NCBI GenBank assembly: GCA_944325255.1 | Contig: CALUZH010000023.1 | Coordinates: forward strand, 1 to 64,000 | Source of the DNA: an uncultured Erysipelotrichaceae bacterium | Lineage (GTDB): Bacteria; Bacillota_I; Bacilli_A; Erysipelotrichales; Erysipelotrichaceae | Length of the DNA: 64,000 nucleotides | Reading direction: 5' to 3' | Shown here: one piece after another, positions 36,374 through 45,742 of the stretch | How the letters are laid out: every line of letters starts with the position of its first letter | Position numbering within the stretch: the first letter of the stretch is position 1 | Made by a program: the position numbers and the translations under genes | Notes under the pieces: generated by a model | What the model was told of the DNA's origin: nothing | The model's database searches: none | Seen by the model: the letters and a program-made list of their open reading frames with translations, nothing else

Positions 36374-37486
36374 CTATTTCTCCTTTGTGATGTATCGATA
36401 GCCAAATCCCGGCTTATCTTCTTGTCTTACCCGGCCGATGGCCATTGCTCCGTCGGCAACATCCCGTGTCACGGTCGAACCGGCAGCTACCAAGGCTTGG
36501 TAGCCGACAGTTACCGGCGCAATAATATTGGAATTGCTGCCGATAAAGGCCTTATCTTTAATAACCGTCTTAAACTTATGAGCTCCGTCATAATTAACCG
36601 TAATAACCCCGCATCCGATATTGACATCTTCACCGACATCCGCATCACCCAAATAAGTCAAATGAGCGGCCCGGGATATCTTGCCAAAGCGGGTATTTTT
36701 AAATTCCACGTAATTGCCGATACGACAACCGTCGGCGATTTCACAATGCATTCTGAGATGCGAATTAGGCCCTAATTTTACCTTATTATGCAAAACCGAA
36801 TTATCAATGCGGCTGGCCATAATATTGCAATCTTCGCCGACTGTGGCATCGATTAAATGACTGCCGGCAGTGATGGTGGTATTTTTGCCAATCTTGGTCT
36901 CACCTTCAAGATAGACATCCGGATATAGACATGCTCCTTTGGCAATTTCCACATCTTCACCAATATAAGTTTTATCAATATCGACAAAACTAACACCATT
37001 AAGAAGATGACGATGATTGATTTCCTTATGCAGGTTTTTCGCAAAAGCTACGACATCTTCAGCACTTTTAACTTCCGTAATTTCTTCTTTTAAATTATAA
37101 GCTTCATATTTAAGCTTATCATAATGAATAAAATCTCGGCTTTCCATTGTAAAGATATCAAGAGTCTTGCCCCCATTCATCACTACGCCGGCGCCGCTGA
37201 TATTAAATAAATCATGATAGACATCACTTTCAATAGCCGGATAATGAATACCGGTAATAATCACTCTTCCGGCTTCATCTTCAATATTTTCGATAATCTT
37301 TCTTACATCATCCAGAAAAATAACATCATCTAATGGCCATTTTTCTTTACTTACGACCAGGGTCTTTTGACTGCCGCCCTTTTTAAGCCGATTGACGGTA
37401 TGGCCAAGCAATGTCTTATCAATAATACGCTGCATCGCTAGGTCTTGTCCGTCTTTTTTATCAACAAATACTATCGCTGTGTTCAT
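36374..37486 (-). CDS. glmU: GlmU-like protein: intact acetyltransferase, shortened N-terminal domain
   Basis: A 370-residue protein against the usual 450 or so. The C-terminal left-handed beta-helix is normal, with hexapeptide repeats from about 180 on, and active-site residues in AHLTYLGDADVGEDVNIGCGVITVNYDGAHKFKT. The N-terminal uridylyltransferase half is only about 150 residues, lacks the LAAGxGTRM nucleotide motif and is divergent. So the protein should acetylate glucosamine-1-phosphate but may not make UDP-GlcNAc. Operon with prs and probably ispE. Confidence 0.88.
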   Translation of the reverse strand: MNTAIVFVDKKDGQDLAMQRIIDKTLLGHTVNRLKKGGSQKTLVVSKEKWPLDDVIFLDDVRKIIENIEDEAGRVIITGIHYPAIESDVYHDLFNISGAGVVMNGGKTLDIFTMESRDFIHYDKLKYEAYNLKEEITEVKSAEDVVAFAKNLHKEINHRHLLNGVSFVDIDKTYIGEDVEIAKGACLYPDVYLEGETKIGKNTTITAGSHLIDATVGEDCNIMASRIDNSVLHNKVKLGPNSHLRMHCEIADGCRIGNYVEFKNTRFGKISRAAHLTYLGDADVGEDVNIGCGVITVNYDGAHKFKTVIKDKAFIGSNSNIIAPVTVGYQALVAAGSTVTRDVADGAMAIGRVRQEDKPGFGYRYITKEK

Positions 37487-37526
37487 ATGCCTCCCCTTTT
37501 ACCCCATTTTAACACGTTTTTTACAC

Positions 37527-38369
37527 TTACCGCCTGAGTAATTTAACTTCCCGGGCAAAGAAATGCCGATGCCGATATTTTTTTAAGCCGCGCATGATCA
37601 AATTATGATTGCGGCTGACGGCAATAAGGGTTGAACCGCTTCCCGACATAATGACCTTATCAAAGCCCATTTGTTCAAGATCATCGCGAATTATCGCAAT
37701 ATCGGGACAAAGCGCCGCCGATGTCGGCTCTAAAGAATTAGCCATATGCGCTAAGATATTGGGATAATCATTGGCAATTAAGGCTTGACGCAAAGCCAAG
37801 ACATCAGGATGCGGACAAGTCTTAACATCCATTAAATCAAAGGCTTCCTTGGTTGAGACCCCATCCTTGGGTTTCACCAATAAGACATAAAAGGGCCAAG
37901 GAAAGCTGAAGGGCTCAAGTTCTTCACCGATTCCTTTAACCAAGGCCGGTTTATTCATTAGACAAAAAAAGACATCGGCACCGACATAAAGGGCTGCTTT
38001 CTGTTTAGCCTCATAATCCATATTTAATTGATAGCGTTCATTTAAAAGTCGGATTATCGCCGCTCCGTCAGCTGATCCCCCAGCCATCCCGGAACGGGTA
38101 GGTATAAATTTATTTAAATGAATCTTGAAATGATCATTGATATCATAGGTCTTGCGCATATATTCTAAGGCTTTAACCATCGTATTTTTACCATTGAAGG
38201 CAATATATGGCCGATTGCAGCTAAAGGTCGTAAAACGGGAGGGTTGCAATTCTATTTCATCATAAAATGATGTCGGAACCATGATCATCTCTAATTCATG
38301 ATAACCGTCATCCCGTACACCCTTAACATTTAAAGCTAAATTAATCTTGGCATAGGCCCGCTCTTTCAT
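37527..38369 (-). CDS. ispE: 4-diphosphocytidyl-2-C-methyl-D-erythritol kinase
   Basis: A 280-residue GHMP kinase of the non-mevalonate isoprenoid pathway. AYAKINLALNVKGVRDDGYHELEMIM at the N-terminus and PTRSGMAGGSADGAAIIRLLN (the ATP loop) are diagnostic, with MSGSGSTLIAV near the end. Its ATG overlaps the rsmA stop by four bases (ATGA), so the two are coupled. Confidence 0.96.
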   Translation of the reverse strand: MKERAYAKINLALNVKGVRDDGYHELEMIMVPTSFYDEIELQPSRFTTFSCNRPYIAFNGKNTMVKALEYMRKTYDINDHFKIHLNKFIPTRSGMAGGSADGAAIIRLLNERYQLNMDYEAKQKAALYVGADVFFCLMNKPALVKGIGEELEPFSFPWPFYVLLVKPKDGVSTKEAFDLMDVKTCPHPDVLALRQALIANDYPNILAHMANSLEPTSAALCPDIAIIRDDLEQMGFDKVIMSGSGSTLIAVSRNHNLIMRGLKKYRHRHFFAREVKLLRR

Positions 38370-39196
38370 TTCAATACCTCATATATTTTTTTAAAAGCGA
38401 CATCATCCAATTCTTCCGCCCTTACCGTCTCAGGTAAAGCCAGACTTTCATAAAGATAAGCTAACTTATCCTTAGAATAATAGTCCTTAAGATTATTGTA
38501 TAAAGTCTTGCGCCTTTTGGCAAAAGCTCTTTTAACCAAAGCAAAAAAAGCTTTTTCATAATTAAAATCACGTTGCCTTTTCGGTATAAAAGAAATAACG
38601 GTACTGTCAACCTTGGGACGCGGATAGAAAACCGAAGATGGCACCTGCATCACCGTTTTAACATCATAAAGATAATTGACAATGAGACTTAAGGCATTAT
38701 AGTCACTGTCTTTTACCTTGGCCTTAAAGCGGTCAGCTACTTCCTTTTGAACCATCACCGTGATTTTTAAAATATCGAGATTACTTTCAAAAAGTTTAAA
38801 TAAGATCGGCGTAGTCACATAATAGGGAAGATTGGCACAAACATTAATTTGCTTATTGGCATAAAAAGCTTTTTTAAAATCAACATCCATAAAATCTTCA
38901 TGAATAATATGAATATTGGAAACATCCTTAAAATTATCTTTTAAAAGGGGAATTAGCTTAGGATCAATCTCATAAGCTACAACCTCCTTGGCATAACGGG
39001 CCAGCATTTGCGTTAAAGAGCCGATACCTGGGCCGATTTCCAGGGTAAGATGTTCCTTATCGGAACTTTGGGAAGCGATTTTAGTCACGATATTGGCATC
39101 AATCAAAAAATTCTGCCCATATTTCTTTTGGGCCTTAAGGCCGTATCGGTCAAGGATTTCCCGAGTCACTTTCGGTGTGGCAATAATATCAGACAT
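38366..39196 (-). CDS. rsmA: 16S rRNA adenine N6,N6-dimethyltransferase RsmA (KsgA)
   Basis: A 276-residue enzyme that dimethylates two adenines near the 3' end of 16S rRNA. Motifs: KKYGQNFLIDANIVTKIASQ, LEIGPGIGSLTQMLA (SAM) and NLPYYVTTPILFKL (catalytic NLPY). AAAGGAGG precedes the ATG at 39196, which lies inside the end of rnmV. The rnmV-rsmA-ispE order is typical of Bacillota. Confidence 0.97.
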   Translation of the reverse strand: MSDIIATPKVTREILDRYGLKAQKKYGQNFLIDANIVTKIASQSSDKEHLTLEIGPGIGSLTQMLARYAKEVVAYEIDPKLIPLLKDNFKDVSNIHIIHEDFMDVDFKKAFYANKQINVCANLPYYVTTPILFKLFESNLDILKITVMVQKEVADRFKAKVKDSDYNALSLIVNYLYDVKTVMQVPSSVFYPRPKVDSTVISFIPKRQRDFNYEKAFFALVKRAFAKRRKTLYNNLKDYYSKDKLAYLYESLALPETVRAEELDDVAFKKIYEVLK

Positions 39197-39731
39197 CAAA
39201 AGCCTCCTTTAAAGTGGCATAAAGGCTTTGATAATCCAAGCCTAAATAATTCAGCCGTTTAAAAAGGGTCTTGGCATTACATTCACCTAAGGAAAAAGCC
39301 TTAGCCAAATAAAGCCGCCGATTCCGGGCATCTTCGCTTCCGTTTAGACCGAGTTTGATAAATTCATGATAAGTGAGACTTTCATCACGTTTTTCATAGG
39401 TCACAAGCTGCATCAAGGCCTTTTCGATGGTCGCTTTATCGGCATGTTCGACGCCGACTTTGGTAGAAGTACGGGCATCTTTTTTTAGTAAAAAAGCATT
39501 TTTTAAGCCCGGTAAAGCCTCATTGATGCGTCTTCTTAAATTTTCACCGGGACTGTCGGGATCCAAAAGTAAGATGACCCCGCTTTTTTCTTGGGCCTGG
39601 GCAATCAGGGCCAAAGTTTCTTTTTTTAAATGACTGCCGCCGGTTTCAATCGTATCGACTTTAAAAAAAGATTTTAATCTTTTAGTATCATTTTTTCCTT
39701 CGACCACAAGGACTTCCTTAATTTCCCGCAT
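39189..39731 (-). CDS. rnmV: Ribonuclease M5
   Basis: A 180-residue Toprim enzyme that matures 5S rRNA. The Toprim Glu is in VLVVEGKNDTKRL and the Asp pair in LLLDPDSPGENLRRRI. GVEHADKATIEKAL is another family segment. It overlaps rsmA by eight bases. The neighbouring chromate genes are divergent with a 44-base gap. Confidence 0.95.
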   Translation of the reverse strand: MREIKEVLVVEGKNDTKRLKSFFKVDTIETGGSHLKKETLALIAQAQEKSGVILLLDPDSPGENLRRRINEALPGLKNAFLLKKDARTSTKVGVEHADKATIEKALMQLVTYEKRDESLTYHEFIKLGLNGSEDARNRRLYLAKAFSLGECNAKTLFKRLNYLGLDYQSLYATLKEAFDV

Positions 39732-39775
39732 GCATCTATTATAACCAAGAGGCCCTTAAGATGTACAATTAAAAT

Positions 39776-40339
39776 ATGCAGGAAAAGATGAAAAAACTTG
39801 GGACCTTATTTTTAGCCAACCTTTATATCTCCGCCTTCACCTTTGGCGGAGGCTTTGTCATTACCACCTTCATGCGTAAGAAATTTGTCAATGAACTGAA
39901 GTGGATCAGCGACGATGAGATGCTGGACCTAGTGGCCATTGCCCAAACCTGCCCGGGTTCCATCGCCGTCAATTGTGCCATTTTAAGCGGTTATCATATG
40001 GCCGGAGTAGCCGGGGTTTTAGTATCGACCTTAGCTACCATCCTTCCACCCTTTCTTATCATGATTGTCATCTATGCCTTTTATGCGGCCTTCAGTACCA
40101 ATATTTATGTGGCCACCATTCTGGAAGGCATCTTTGTAGCGGTGACTGCCATCATCTTTGATACCGTTTTTGACTTGGGCTATAAGGTCTTTAAAAGCGG
40201 CAATATCTTTTTCTATATGTTAATGTTTATCGCCATTATCTTGGCTGTCGTCTTTAATATCAATGCCGTAAGCATCATCCTTTTAGCCTTAGTTTGCGGT
40301 ATAGCCTATAGCGGCTTTAAGGCCTTAGCTCGGAGGTAA
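39776..40339 (+). CDS. chrA: Chromate transporter, half-size subunit A
   Basis: A 187-residue protein of about five or six helices. FTFGGGFVITTFMRKKFVNELKWISDDEMLDLVAIAQTCPGSIAVNCAI is the chromate transporter signature (FGGG...PGP/PGS). Full-length ChrA has two such halves; here they are two adjacent genes, two bases apart, which probably form a heterodimer. Actual substrate may be a different anion. Confidence 0.9.
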   Translation: MQEKMKKLGTLFLANLYISAFTFGGGFVITTFMRKKFVNELKWISDDEMLDLVAIAQTCPGSIAVNCAILSGYHMAGVAGVLVSTLATILPPFLIMIVIYAFYAAFSTNIYVATILEGIFVAVTAIIFDTVFDLGYKVFKSGNIFFYMLMFIAIILAVVFNINAVSIILLALVCGIAYSGFKALARR

Positions 40340-40341
40340 GC

Positions 40342-40896
40342 ATGGAAAATATCATTGCCCTTTTTATTTCTTTTATTAAGATCGGTCTTTTTTCGATCGG
40401 CGGGGGCTATGCCGCCATGCCGCTTATTCAAAGTGAGACCCTACAAACCCATAATTGGCTGACGCTCAATGAATTTCATGATCTGGTAACTATCGCCGAG
40501 ATGACGCCAGGCTCCATCGCCATCAACGGTGCTACCTTCGTCGGCTATAAGATTGCCGGACTTGCCGGTGCTATAACGGCGACCTTTGCCGTCATTTTGC
40601 CTTCAATCATCTTGCTCAGCATCTTATCTTTTCTCTATTATCGCTATCGGCAAATGCCCTTTGTCCAAAATATCCTTTTAAGTTTAAGACCGGTCGTTGT
40701 CGCCCTTATTTTCTCAGTAGCCATCAATATGTTTAAAAGTTCCATCATTGATGCCGGCGGCATCCTGACTATCATAAGCCTTCTTTTATTGATTCTTTCC
40801 TTTTTCGCCTTACGCAAACTAAAGTGGTCGCCGATTTTGGTTATGGTCTTATGCGGCATCATCTATACCATAATTAAATTGGGCTTGCTAATTTAA
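40342..40896 (+). CDS. chrA: Chromate transporter, half-size subunit B
   Basis: A 184-residue partner of the gene before it. FSIGGGYAAMPLIQSETLQTHNWLTLNEFHDLVTIAEMTPGSIAINGATFVGYKIAG repeats the same signature. CGGAGG precedes the ATG. The 3' end overlaps the convergent HAD gene by 23 bases. Confidence 0.9.
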   Translation: MENIIALFISFIKIGLFSIGGGYAAMPLIQSETLQTHNWLTLNEFHDLVTIAEMTPGSIAINGATFVGYKIAGLAGAITATFAVILPSIILLSILSFLYYRYRQMPFVQNILLSLRPVVVALIFSVAINMFKSSIIDAGGILTIISLLLLILSFFALRKLKWSPILVMVLCGIIYTIIKLGLLI

Positions 40897-41683
40897 AAAG
40901 ACTTTTCAAGGTCTTTAAGACCCCATTATCATCATTGCTTGGGCAGATATAATTAGCTGTCCTTTTAACCTCTTCTAAGGCATTGGCCATTGCATAACTG
41001 TAAGTAGCCTCTTTTAGCATCGCTATATCATTGCCATAATCGCCAAAGACCACACAATCATCCTTGGAAAGTTTAAAATAAGCTTTTAAAGCTCTTAAGG
41101 CATGGCCCTTGGATACCCCTTGGGCATTGACATCAATCCAATTTTGTCCGGCAATAGTCACATTGAAATGGGCCTTTAAATCTTTAAATAAGGAATAAGC
41201 TTCCTGAGTCTTGCCTCCTTTTACAAAGTGGGCCACTTTAACTATCCGGTCATTTTTAAAAAGTTCATCCAAATTTTCATAATAAGCAATCTTTTTATAA
41301 TAAGTAGCTATATGTTGATATATAAAGGGATCAATATCCTTTTCAATATAGGCATTATGAAGGCCGGCAATCACTGTCGAACCAATGAAGTGGGAGCCGA
41401 CTTTTTCTTTAATCATTTTAAGCTCTTCAAGATTTAAATCCTTACAAGTCAAAAGTTTATCACCGACATAAACAATAGCCCCGTTTTCCGCTATGATGAC
41501 CATATCGGGATAAGCGGCAAATTGTTTTTTAAGATCGGGATATTGCCGACCGCTGGCAATACCGAAGGCAATACCCTTACTTGCCAATTCATTGATGACG
41601 CCATCAAGCTTTAAGGGCAGTCTCTTATAAGAATCCAATAATGTCCCATCCATATCACAGAGGACTAATTTACTTAAGTGCAT
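40874..41683 (-). CDS. Cof-type HAD-IIB phosphatase
   Basis: A 269-residue hydrolase. Motif I is CDMGT-like (LCDMDGTLLDS), motif II lies in GIASGRQYPD, and motif IV is VFGDYGNDIAML. The insertion (cap) is type IIB. Such enzymes dephosphorylate sugar phosphates, FMN or similar; the substrate cannot be assigned. Single gene. Confidence 0.92.
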   Translation of the reverse strand: MHLSKLVLCDMDGTLLDSYKRLPLKLDGVINELASKGIAFGIASGRQYPDLKKQFAAYPDMVIIAENGAIVYVGDKLLTCKDLNLEELKMIKEKVGSHFIGSTVIAGLHNAYIEKDIDPFIYQHIATYYKKIAYYENLDELFKNDRIVKVAHFVKGGKTQEAYSLFKDLKAHFNVTIAGQNWIDVNAQGVSKGHALRALKAYFKLSKDDCVVFGDYGNDIAMLKEATYSYAMANALEEVKRTANYICPSNDDNGVLKTLKSLFKLASPI

Positions 41684-41749
41684 TTAAATTATTTCCTTTT
41701 TTCCCATGATATAATTTAAATGTGGAAAAATAAAGGAGATTTTTTATTT

Positions 41750-42550
41750 ATGGCTAAATTATACGGAAAAACCGCTTTGATTACCGGAGCCGCTGCCGGA
41801 CTTGGCAAGGGTATTGCCGAAGTATATGCCAAGTACGGTGCCCAATTATGCCTCTTTGACCTTGATGAAAGCGTCAATGATCTTAAAGAAGAATTGCTTA
41901 AACAATATCCCGATGCCGCAATTATCACCTATGTCGGCAATGTCGCTAAATTTGATGATTTAAAGAAAGCCGTAAGCCAAAGTGTTGAAGCTTTTGGCGG
42001 TCTTGATATCATCTGTGCCAATGCCGGTGTATGCCGTTTGGCCCCTTTTGAAGAAATGAGTGATGAAGTCCGTGACTTACATATCGATGTCAATATCAAG
42101 GGTGTATGGAATACATGCAAGGCCGCAATACCGGAACTTTTAAAAAGAGGCAAGGGCGCTATTGTCATCGCTTCAAGTGTAACCGGTGACTTGGTTGCCG
42201 ATGCCGGCGAAACAGCTTATGCCCTTTCTAAGGCCGCCTTGGTCGGTTTAACCAAGGCCTTAGCGGTAGAATATGCCGATCGCCATATTCGGGTAAATTG
42301 TTCCCAATTGGGTTATGCCCGGACGCCGATGGTAGAAAAAATGGCCATTGAAACTAATCCCGATAATCCGGAAGCCGTAATTGATGATATTGCCAAGGCC
42401 GTACCTTTAAAACGTTTGGCCAAACCGCAGGAAGTCGGCGAACTTTTTGCCTTTTTAGGCAGTGATGAGGCTTCTTATATAACCGGTGGCCAATTTGTGA
42501 TTGACGGAGGCTCGACCTTACCGGAAACCGTCAGTATGGGAACCAAATAA
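41750..42550 (+). CDS. ucpA: SDR-family oxidoreductase, UcpA-like
   Basis: A 266-residue short-chain dehydrogenase. The cofactor site is TGAAAGLGKGIA, and the catalytic set is Ser in ASSVTGD, Tyr in TAYALSK and Lys four after it. Long stretches such as NAGVCRLAPFEEMSDEVRDLHIDVNIKGVWN and DGGSTLPETVSMG resemble E. coli UcpA. AAAGGAG precedes the ATG at 41750; the frame extends upstream to 41720 without one. It runs directly into the next gene. Confidence 0.9.
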   Translation: MAKLYGKTALITGAAAGLGKGIAEVYAKYGAQLCLFDLDESVNDLKEELLKQYPDAAIITYVGNVAKFDDLKKAVSQSVEAFGGLDIICANAGVCRLAPFEEMSDEVRDLHIDVNIKGVWNTCKAAIPELLKRGKGAIVIASSVTGDLVADAGETAYALSKAALVGLTKALAVEYADRHIRVNCSQLGYARTPMVEKMAIETNPDNPEAVIDDIAKAVPLKRLAKPQEVGELFAFLGSDEASYITGGQFVIDGGSTLPETVSMGTK

Positions 42551-43594
42551 ATGAAAAAAGCAAATAAAGATCAAGAACGCAAGTATCATATGAATGAAAA
42601 GCTTCGCTTGCGCTATTCCAAGGTAAAGGCCGACTTATTAGACCTGGAAGAAGACACCACCAATACGGTCACTTCCCAACTTCGGGAGCTGGCCAAAGAA
42701 ACGGGTCGGGGCATTTCTTCGGTCGAACGCTTAAAGGATGCCCTTTTGGATGAGGCCGATCTTTTGGAAGATGCTTCCGAAATCTTTTCCCGGATGCACA
42801 CAAGCACCAGGCAAAGTGCCGATGAGATTAAAACCCGGATCAAAGAAGCCGAACAATATGAAAAAGAAAGTGATGCCAAGCATCGGCTTTTCAAGCCTAA
42901 TCCGACTAATGCGATGATTGATTATGCCGAAGATTCAAGCAATCATTTTGCCCGAGGCAATACTTTCTATAAATTATTCTGGATCTTTTTCATCGGCTGC
43001 TTCGCCGGAGTCATTATTGAAATGATTTGGTGCTTTATCCGTACCGGTCATATCGAAAATCGTGTCGGTTTAATATGGGGACCCTTCAATCTGGTATATG
43101 GTCTTGGAGCCTTAGCCCTGAGCTATTGTCTTTATAAGTATCGTAACCGTTCACCTTTTTATTCATTTGCCGGCGGTTTTGTGGTCGGCAGCATCATCGA
43201 ATATTTCTGTTCCCTTTTTCAAGAAATGGTCTTTGGTTCAACCTCTTGGGATTATTCGCATATGCCCTTTAATATCGACGGCCGGATTTGCTTACTTTAT
43301 TCAATCTTTTGGGGCATCTTGGGAGTTTTGTGGATCAAAGAAATTTATCCGCGTTTAGGCCGCTCAATATTAAAAATACCTAACAAAGTCGGAAAGGGTT
43401 TAACCTGGGTCCTTTTAGTCTTTATGCTTATTGACTCTTTGGCTTCCGGACTGGTCGTATATCGCTGGTCCAAACGGGTCGAAGGAATTGCCCCGCAAAA
43501 CAGTCTTGAGCGAATTATCGACCAAAGCTATCCTGATAAGACCATGGAGTGGCTTTTCCCTAATCTTGAATTTAAAGCTTCCGATAATACTTAA
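42551..43594 (+). CDS. Membrane protein of the CmpB / putative ABC-transporter permease family
   Basis: A 347-residue protein. The first 140 residues are charged and helical, probably coiled coil. From about 140 the family pattern appears: FYKLFWIFFIGCFAGVIIEMIWCFIRTGHIENRVGLIWGPFNLVYGLGA, then GSIIEYFCSLFQEMVFGSTSWDYSHMPFNIDGRICLLYSIFWGILG. About five or six helices. The start codon follows the ucpA stop with no gap. Function unknown in the family despite the name. Confidence 0.8.
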   Translation: MKKANKDQERKYHMNEKLRLRYSKVKADLLDLEEDTTNTVTSQLRELAKETGRGISSVERLKDALLDEADLLEDASEIFSRMHTSTRQSADEIKTRIKEAEQYEKESDAKHRLFKPNPTNAMIDYAEDSSNHFARGNTFYKLFWIFFIGCFAGVIIEMIWCFIRTGHIENRVGLIWGPFNLVYGLGALALSYCLYKYRNRSPFYSFAGGFVVGSIIEYFCSLFQEMVFGSTSWDYSHMPFNIDGRICLLYSIFWGILGVLWIKEIYPRLGRSILKIPNKVGKGLTWVLLVFMLIDSLASGLVVYRWSKRVEGIAPQNSLERIIDQSYPDKTMEWLFPNLEFKASDNT

Positions 43595-43617
43595 AAAGAG
43601 GCCAAATGCCTCTTTTT
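43593..43617. terminator. Bidirectional terminator between convergent genes
   Basis: AAAAAGAGGC (43593-43602) and GCCTCTTTTT (43608-43617), with a CAAAT loop, immediately after the stop of the gene on the plus strand and before the HAD gene on the minus strand. Confidence 0.88.
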
Positions 43618-43621
43618 TTAA

Positions 43622-44332
43622 TTAAAGATAATGATCAATATGATCGAACAATTCCGCAAAACTTAATACCGGCACCTTAGCTTCATCAATATTGCCGATA
43701 GCCGTATCTTTGATAAGCAATGAGTCGATCCCTAACATTGAAGTAGGCTCAATATCCTCTTTAATATCATTGCCGATCATCAACACTTCATTCGCCTTAA
43801 GTCCGGTCATCTTTAAGATATCTTGATAATATTCCGGATTAGGCTTACAGTGTCCCATATTTTCATAGGTGGTTATTAATTCGAAGTCTTCACATTTTAA
43901 ATTGATCCACTCTAAGCGCGTCTTAACAGCTACATAGGGGAAGATAGGATTAGTCGCCAAGATTAAACGGATATCCTTTTTTTGGAGTTCATCAATTAAT
44001 TTACGAGCTAAAGGATTGGCATAAGTAGCAGCCTTAGCCCCATTAAATTCCCTTTCATAAAAGCCGTTATAAGTCTTTTTAATTTCCCTGATATCTTCAT
44101 TTAGCAAATCTTTTAAATCATCCTCAAAGACTTGCCAAAAGACAGTTTCGTTAGTATTCTTGCCGTCATTTTTAACCATGGCCTTAGTCCCCTTCCAAAC
44201 CGCGGCAATAACCCTTTGGGGATCATAGTCCTTCATTTTTACCAGTAGTCCGAAATATAATTTCACAAATTCTTCCTGGCTGGGCATCGGCAACAAAGTA
44301 CCATCTAAATCAAATAACAGTGCTTTTTTCAT
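43622..44332 (-). CDS. HAD-superfamily hydrolase
   Basis: A 236-residue phosphatase. Motif I LFDLDGTLLPM, motif II in ILATNPIFPYVAVKTRLEW (Thr), and motif IV MIGNDIKEDI. Its ATG overlaps the stop of the upstream deacylase gene by four bases. Substrate unknown. Confidence 0.88.
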   Translation of the reverse strand: MKKALLFDLDGTLLPMPSQEEFVKLYFGLLVKMKDYDPQRVIAAVWKGTKAMVKNDGKNTNETVFWQVFEDDLKDLLNEDIREIKKTYNGFYEREFNGAKAATYANPLARKLIDELQKKDIRLILATNPIFPYVAVKTRLEWINLKCEDFELITTYENMGHCKPNPEYYQDILKMTGLKANEVLMIGNDIKEDIEPTSMLGIDSLLIKDTAIGNIDEAKVPVLSFAELFDHIDHYL

Positions 44333-44811
44333 TCTTCCACCTCACACAAATCTTTTACTTCCGCACCTAAATAAGCAATCAGCTTCTTACTTTCAAGTAA
44401 TAATGAAATGCCCATCTTACCACCTGATATTTCAATCTTTTCATAATTTAATACCCTGATATCAAAGGCCACTCGATGTTTTTTAAGGATGCCGATGGGT
44501 GTTGTTGCCCCTCGGGTATAACCGACTTCCTTAAGCAAGTCCTTAACTTTAATCATCGAAAGATGTTTAACCCCCAGGGCTTTGGCACTCTTTTTAAGAT
44601 CGATTTTGGCCTTTACCGGAATACATAAAATAAATAAATCCTTATCGCACTTTAAAGACAGCGTCTTAAAACAGCTTTCCGGATCAACACCGATAAGCTC
44701 ACTGACCTTAAGACCGTCAAAATCTTCGGGATCAATATCATAAGTAAAGACTTCATAAGGAATATGGGCTTCATCCAAAAGCCGCATCGCATTGGTTTTA
44801 ATCTTCTTCAT
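44329..44811 (-). CDS. ybaK: Cys-tRNA(Pro) deacylase, YbaK/EbsC family
   Basis: A 160-residue editing enzyme that hydrolyses mischarged Cys-tRNA(Pro). The pattern KTNAMRLLDEAHIPYEVFTYD, SCFKTLSLKCDKDLFILCIPVKAKIDLKKSAKALG and GYTRGATTPIG is typical. ATG at 44811 is used; the frame has a TTG upstream. It overlaps the pseudouridine synthase gene before it. Confidence 0.93.
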   Translation of the reverse strand: MKKIKTNAMRLLDEAHIPYEVFTYDIDPEDFDGLKVSELIGVDPESCFKTLSLKCDKDLFILCIPVKAKIDLKKSAKALGVKHLSMIKVKDLLKEVGYTRGATTPIGILKKHRVAFDIRVLNYEKIEISGGKMGISLLLESKKLIAYLGAEVKDLCEVEE

Positions 44812-45712
44812 AAGCAATCTCTTCCATCAAGTGTCGAAATTCGCCCCAAAGCGGAGCCTTAATGACCATCTCTTCTTCTTTAAAAGGATGATAGAAAGTC
44901 AATTCATAAGCCAATAAGCCCATATTTTTCATAATATCGCTTTTTTTGCCATAAAGCTTATCATTCAAAATAGGATAGCCTTCACTGCTTAAATGAACCC
45001 TTATTTGATGAGTACGACCGGTCATAATGCGACAATCCAAAATACTGTAACCACGCTTGGAAAAACCCAAAGAAACCGCCTTAGTCAAAGCTTTTTGACC
45101 ATTTTTATAAACCAGCATCTTAGCGGCATTATGACGATCACGGCCAAGGGGCTTATCAATAATAAATCTTGTGCCCTTATTTATCTTGCCGGATACTATC
45201 GCCAAATAACGGCGTCTGATCATTTTCTGGGCCAGCATTGAATCCAAAAGCGGCTGCATCACCGGACTTTTAGCGAAGGCCACAAGCCCCTGGGTATCGA
45301 CATCCAAGCGATGCAGGGGTTTGGCAAGACAATAATCTTCTTTCTTATCATATAAATATCCTTCAACTGCCTTTTGCAGGCAATCCTTGCCTTGGCCGTC
45401 ATCATGGACCAGCAAGCCACAGGGCTTATAGACAATTAAAAAGATTTCATCTTCATATACGACCACCGGTTTTTCCTTTTTATAATGTTCATAAGTATAT
45501 AACTCGGGATAAAGACATAATTCCAGTTGTTTACCCCTAAAAACACTGTCTCTTTTTAAGGGCTGGCCGTCAATTTTGATACCCTGATTTTGAATAAGCA
45601 GATGTTGCCATTTGCGGGAAGGAATAAAGATATCAAAAAAAGCTTGAGTATTCTCAAGCCCGATATCTTTTAAGGCAATCTCCATATTCTTTCCCAGCAA
45701 ACGATATTCCAT
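44798..45712 (-). CDS. RluA-family 23S rRNA pseudouridine synthase
   Basis: A 304-residue enzyme. The catalytic Asp is in LHRLDVDTQGLVAFAK, followed by ARRYLAIV-like RRRYLAIVSG and GRTHQIRVHLSSEGYPILNDKLYG. An S4-like N-terminal region (SRKWQHLLIQNQGIKIDGQPLKRD) precedes it. It converts uridines in 23S rRNA or tRNA; the site cannot be assigned. Confidence 0.93.
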   Translation of the reverse strand: MEYRLLGKNMEIALKDIGLENTQAFFDIFIPSRKWQHLLIQNQGIKIDGQPLKRDSVFRGKQLELCLYPELYTYEHYKKEKPVVVYEDEIFLIVYKPCGLLVHDDGQGKDCLQKAVEGYLYDKKEDYCLAKPLHRLDVDTQGLVAFAKSPVMQPLLDSMLAQKMIRRRYLAIVSGKINKGTRFIIDKPLGRDRHNAAKMLVYKNGQKALTKAVSLGFSKRGYSILDCRIMTGRTHQIRVHLSSEGYPILNDKLYGKKSDIMKNMGLLAYELTFYHPFKEEEMVIKAPLWGEFRHLMEEIAYEED

Positions 45713-45742
45713 GCCTATATTCTAATTTATTTTAAAGGAAGT

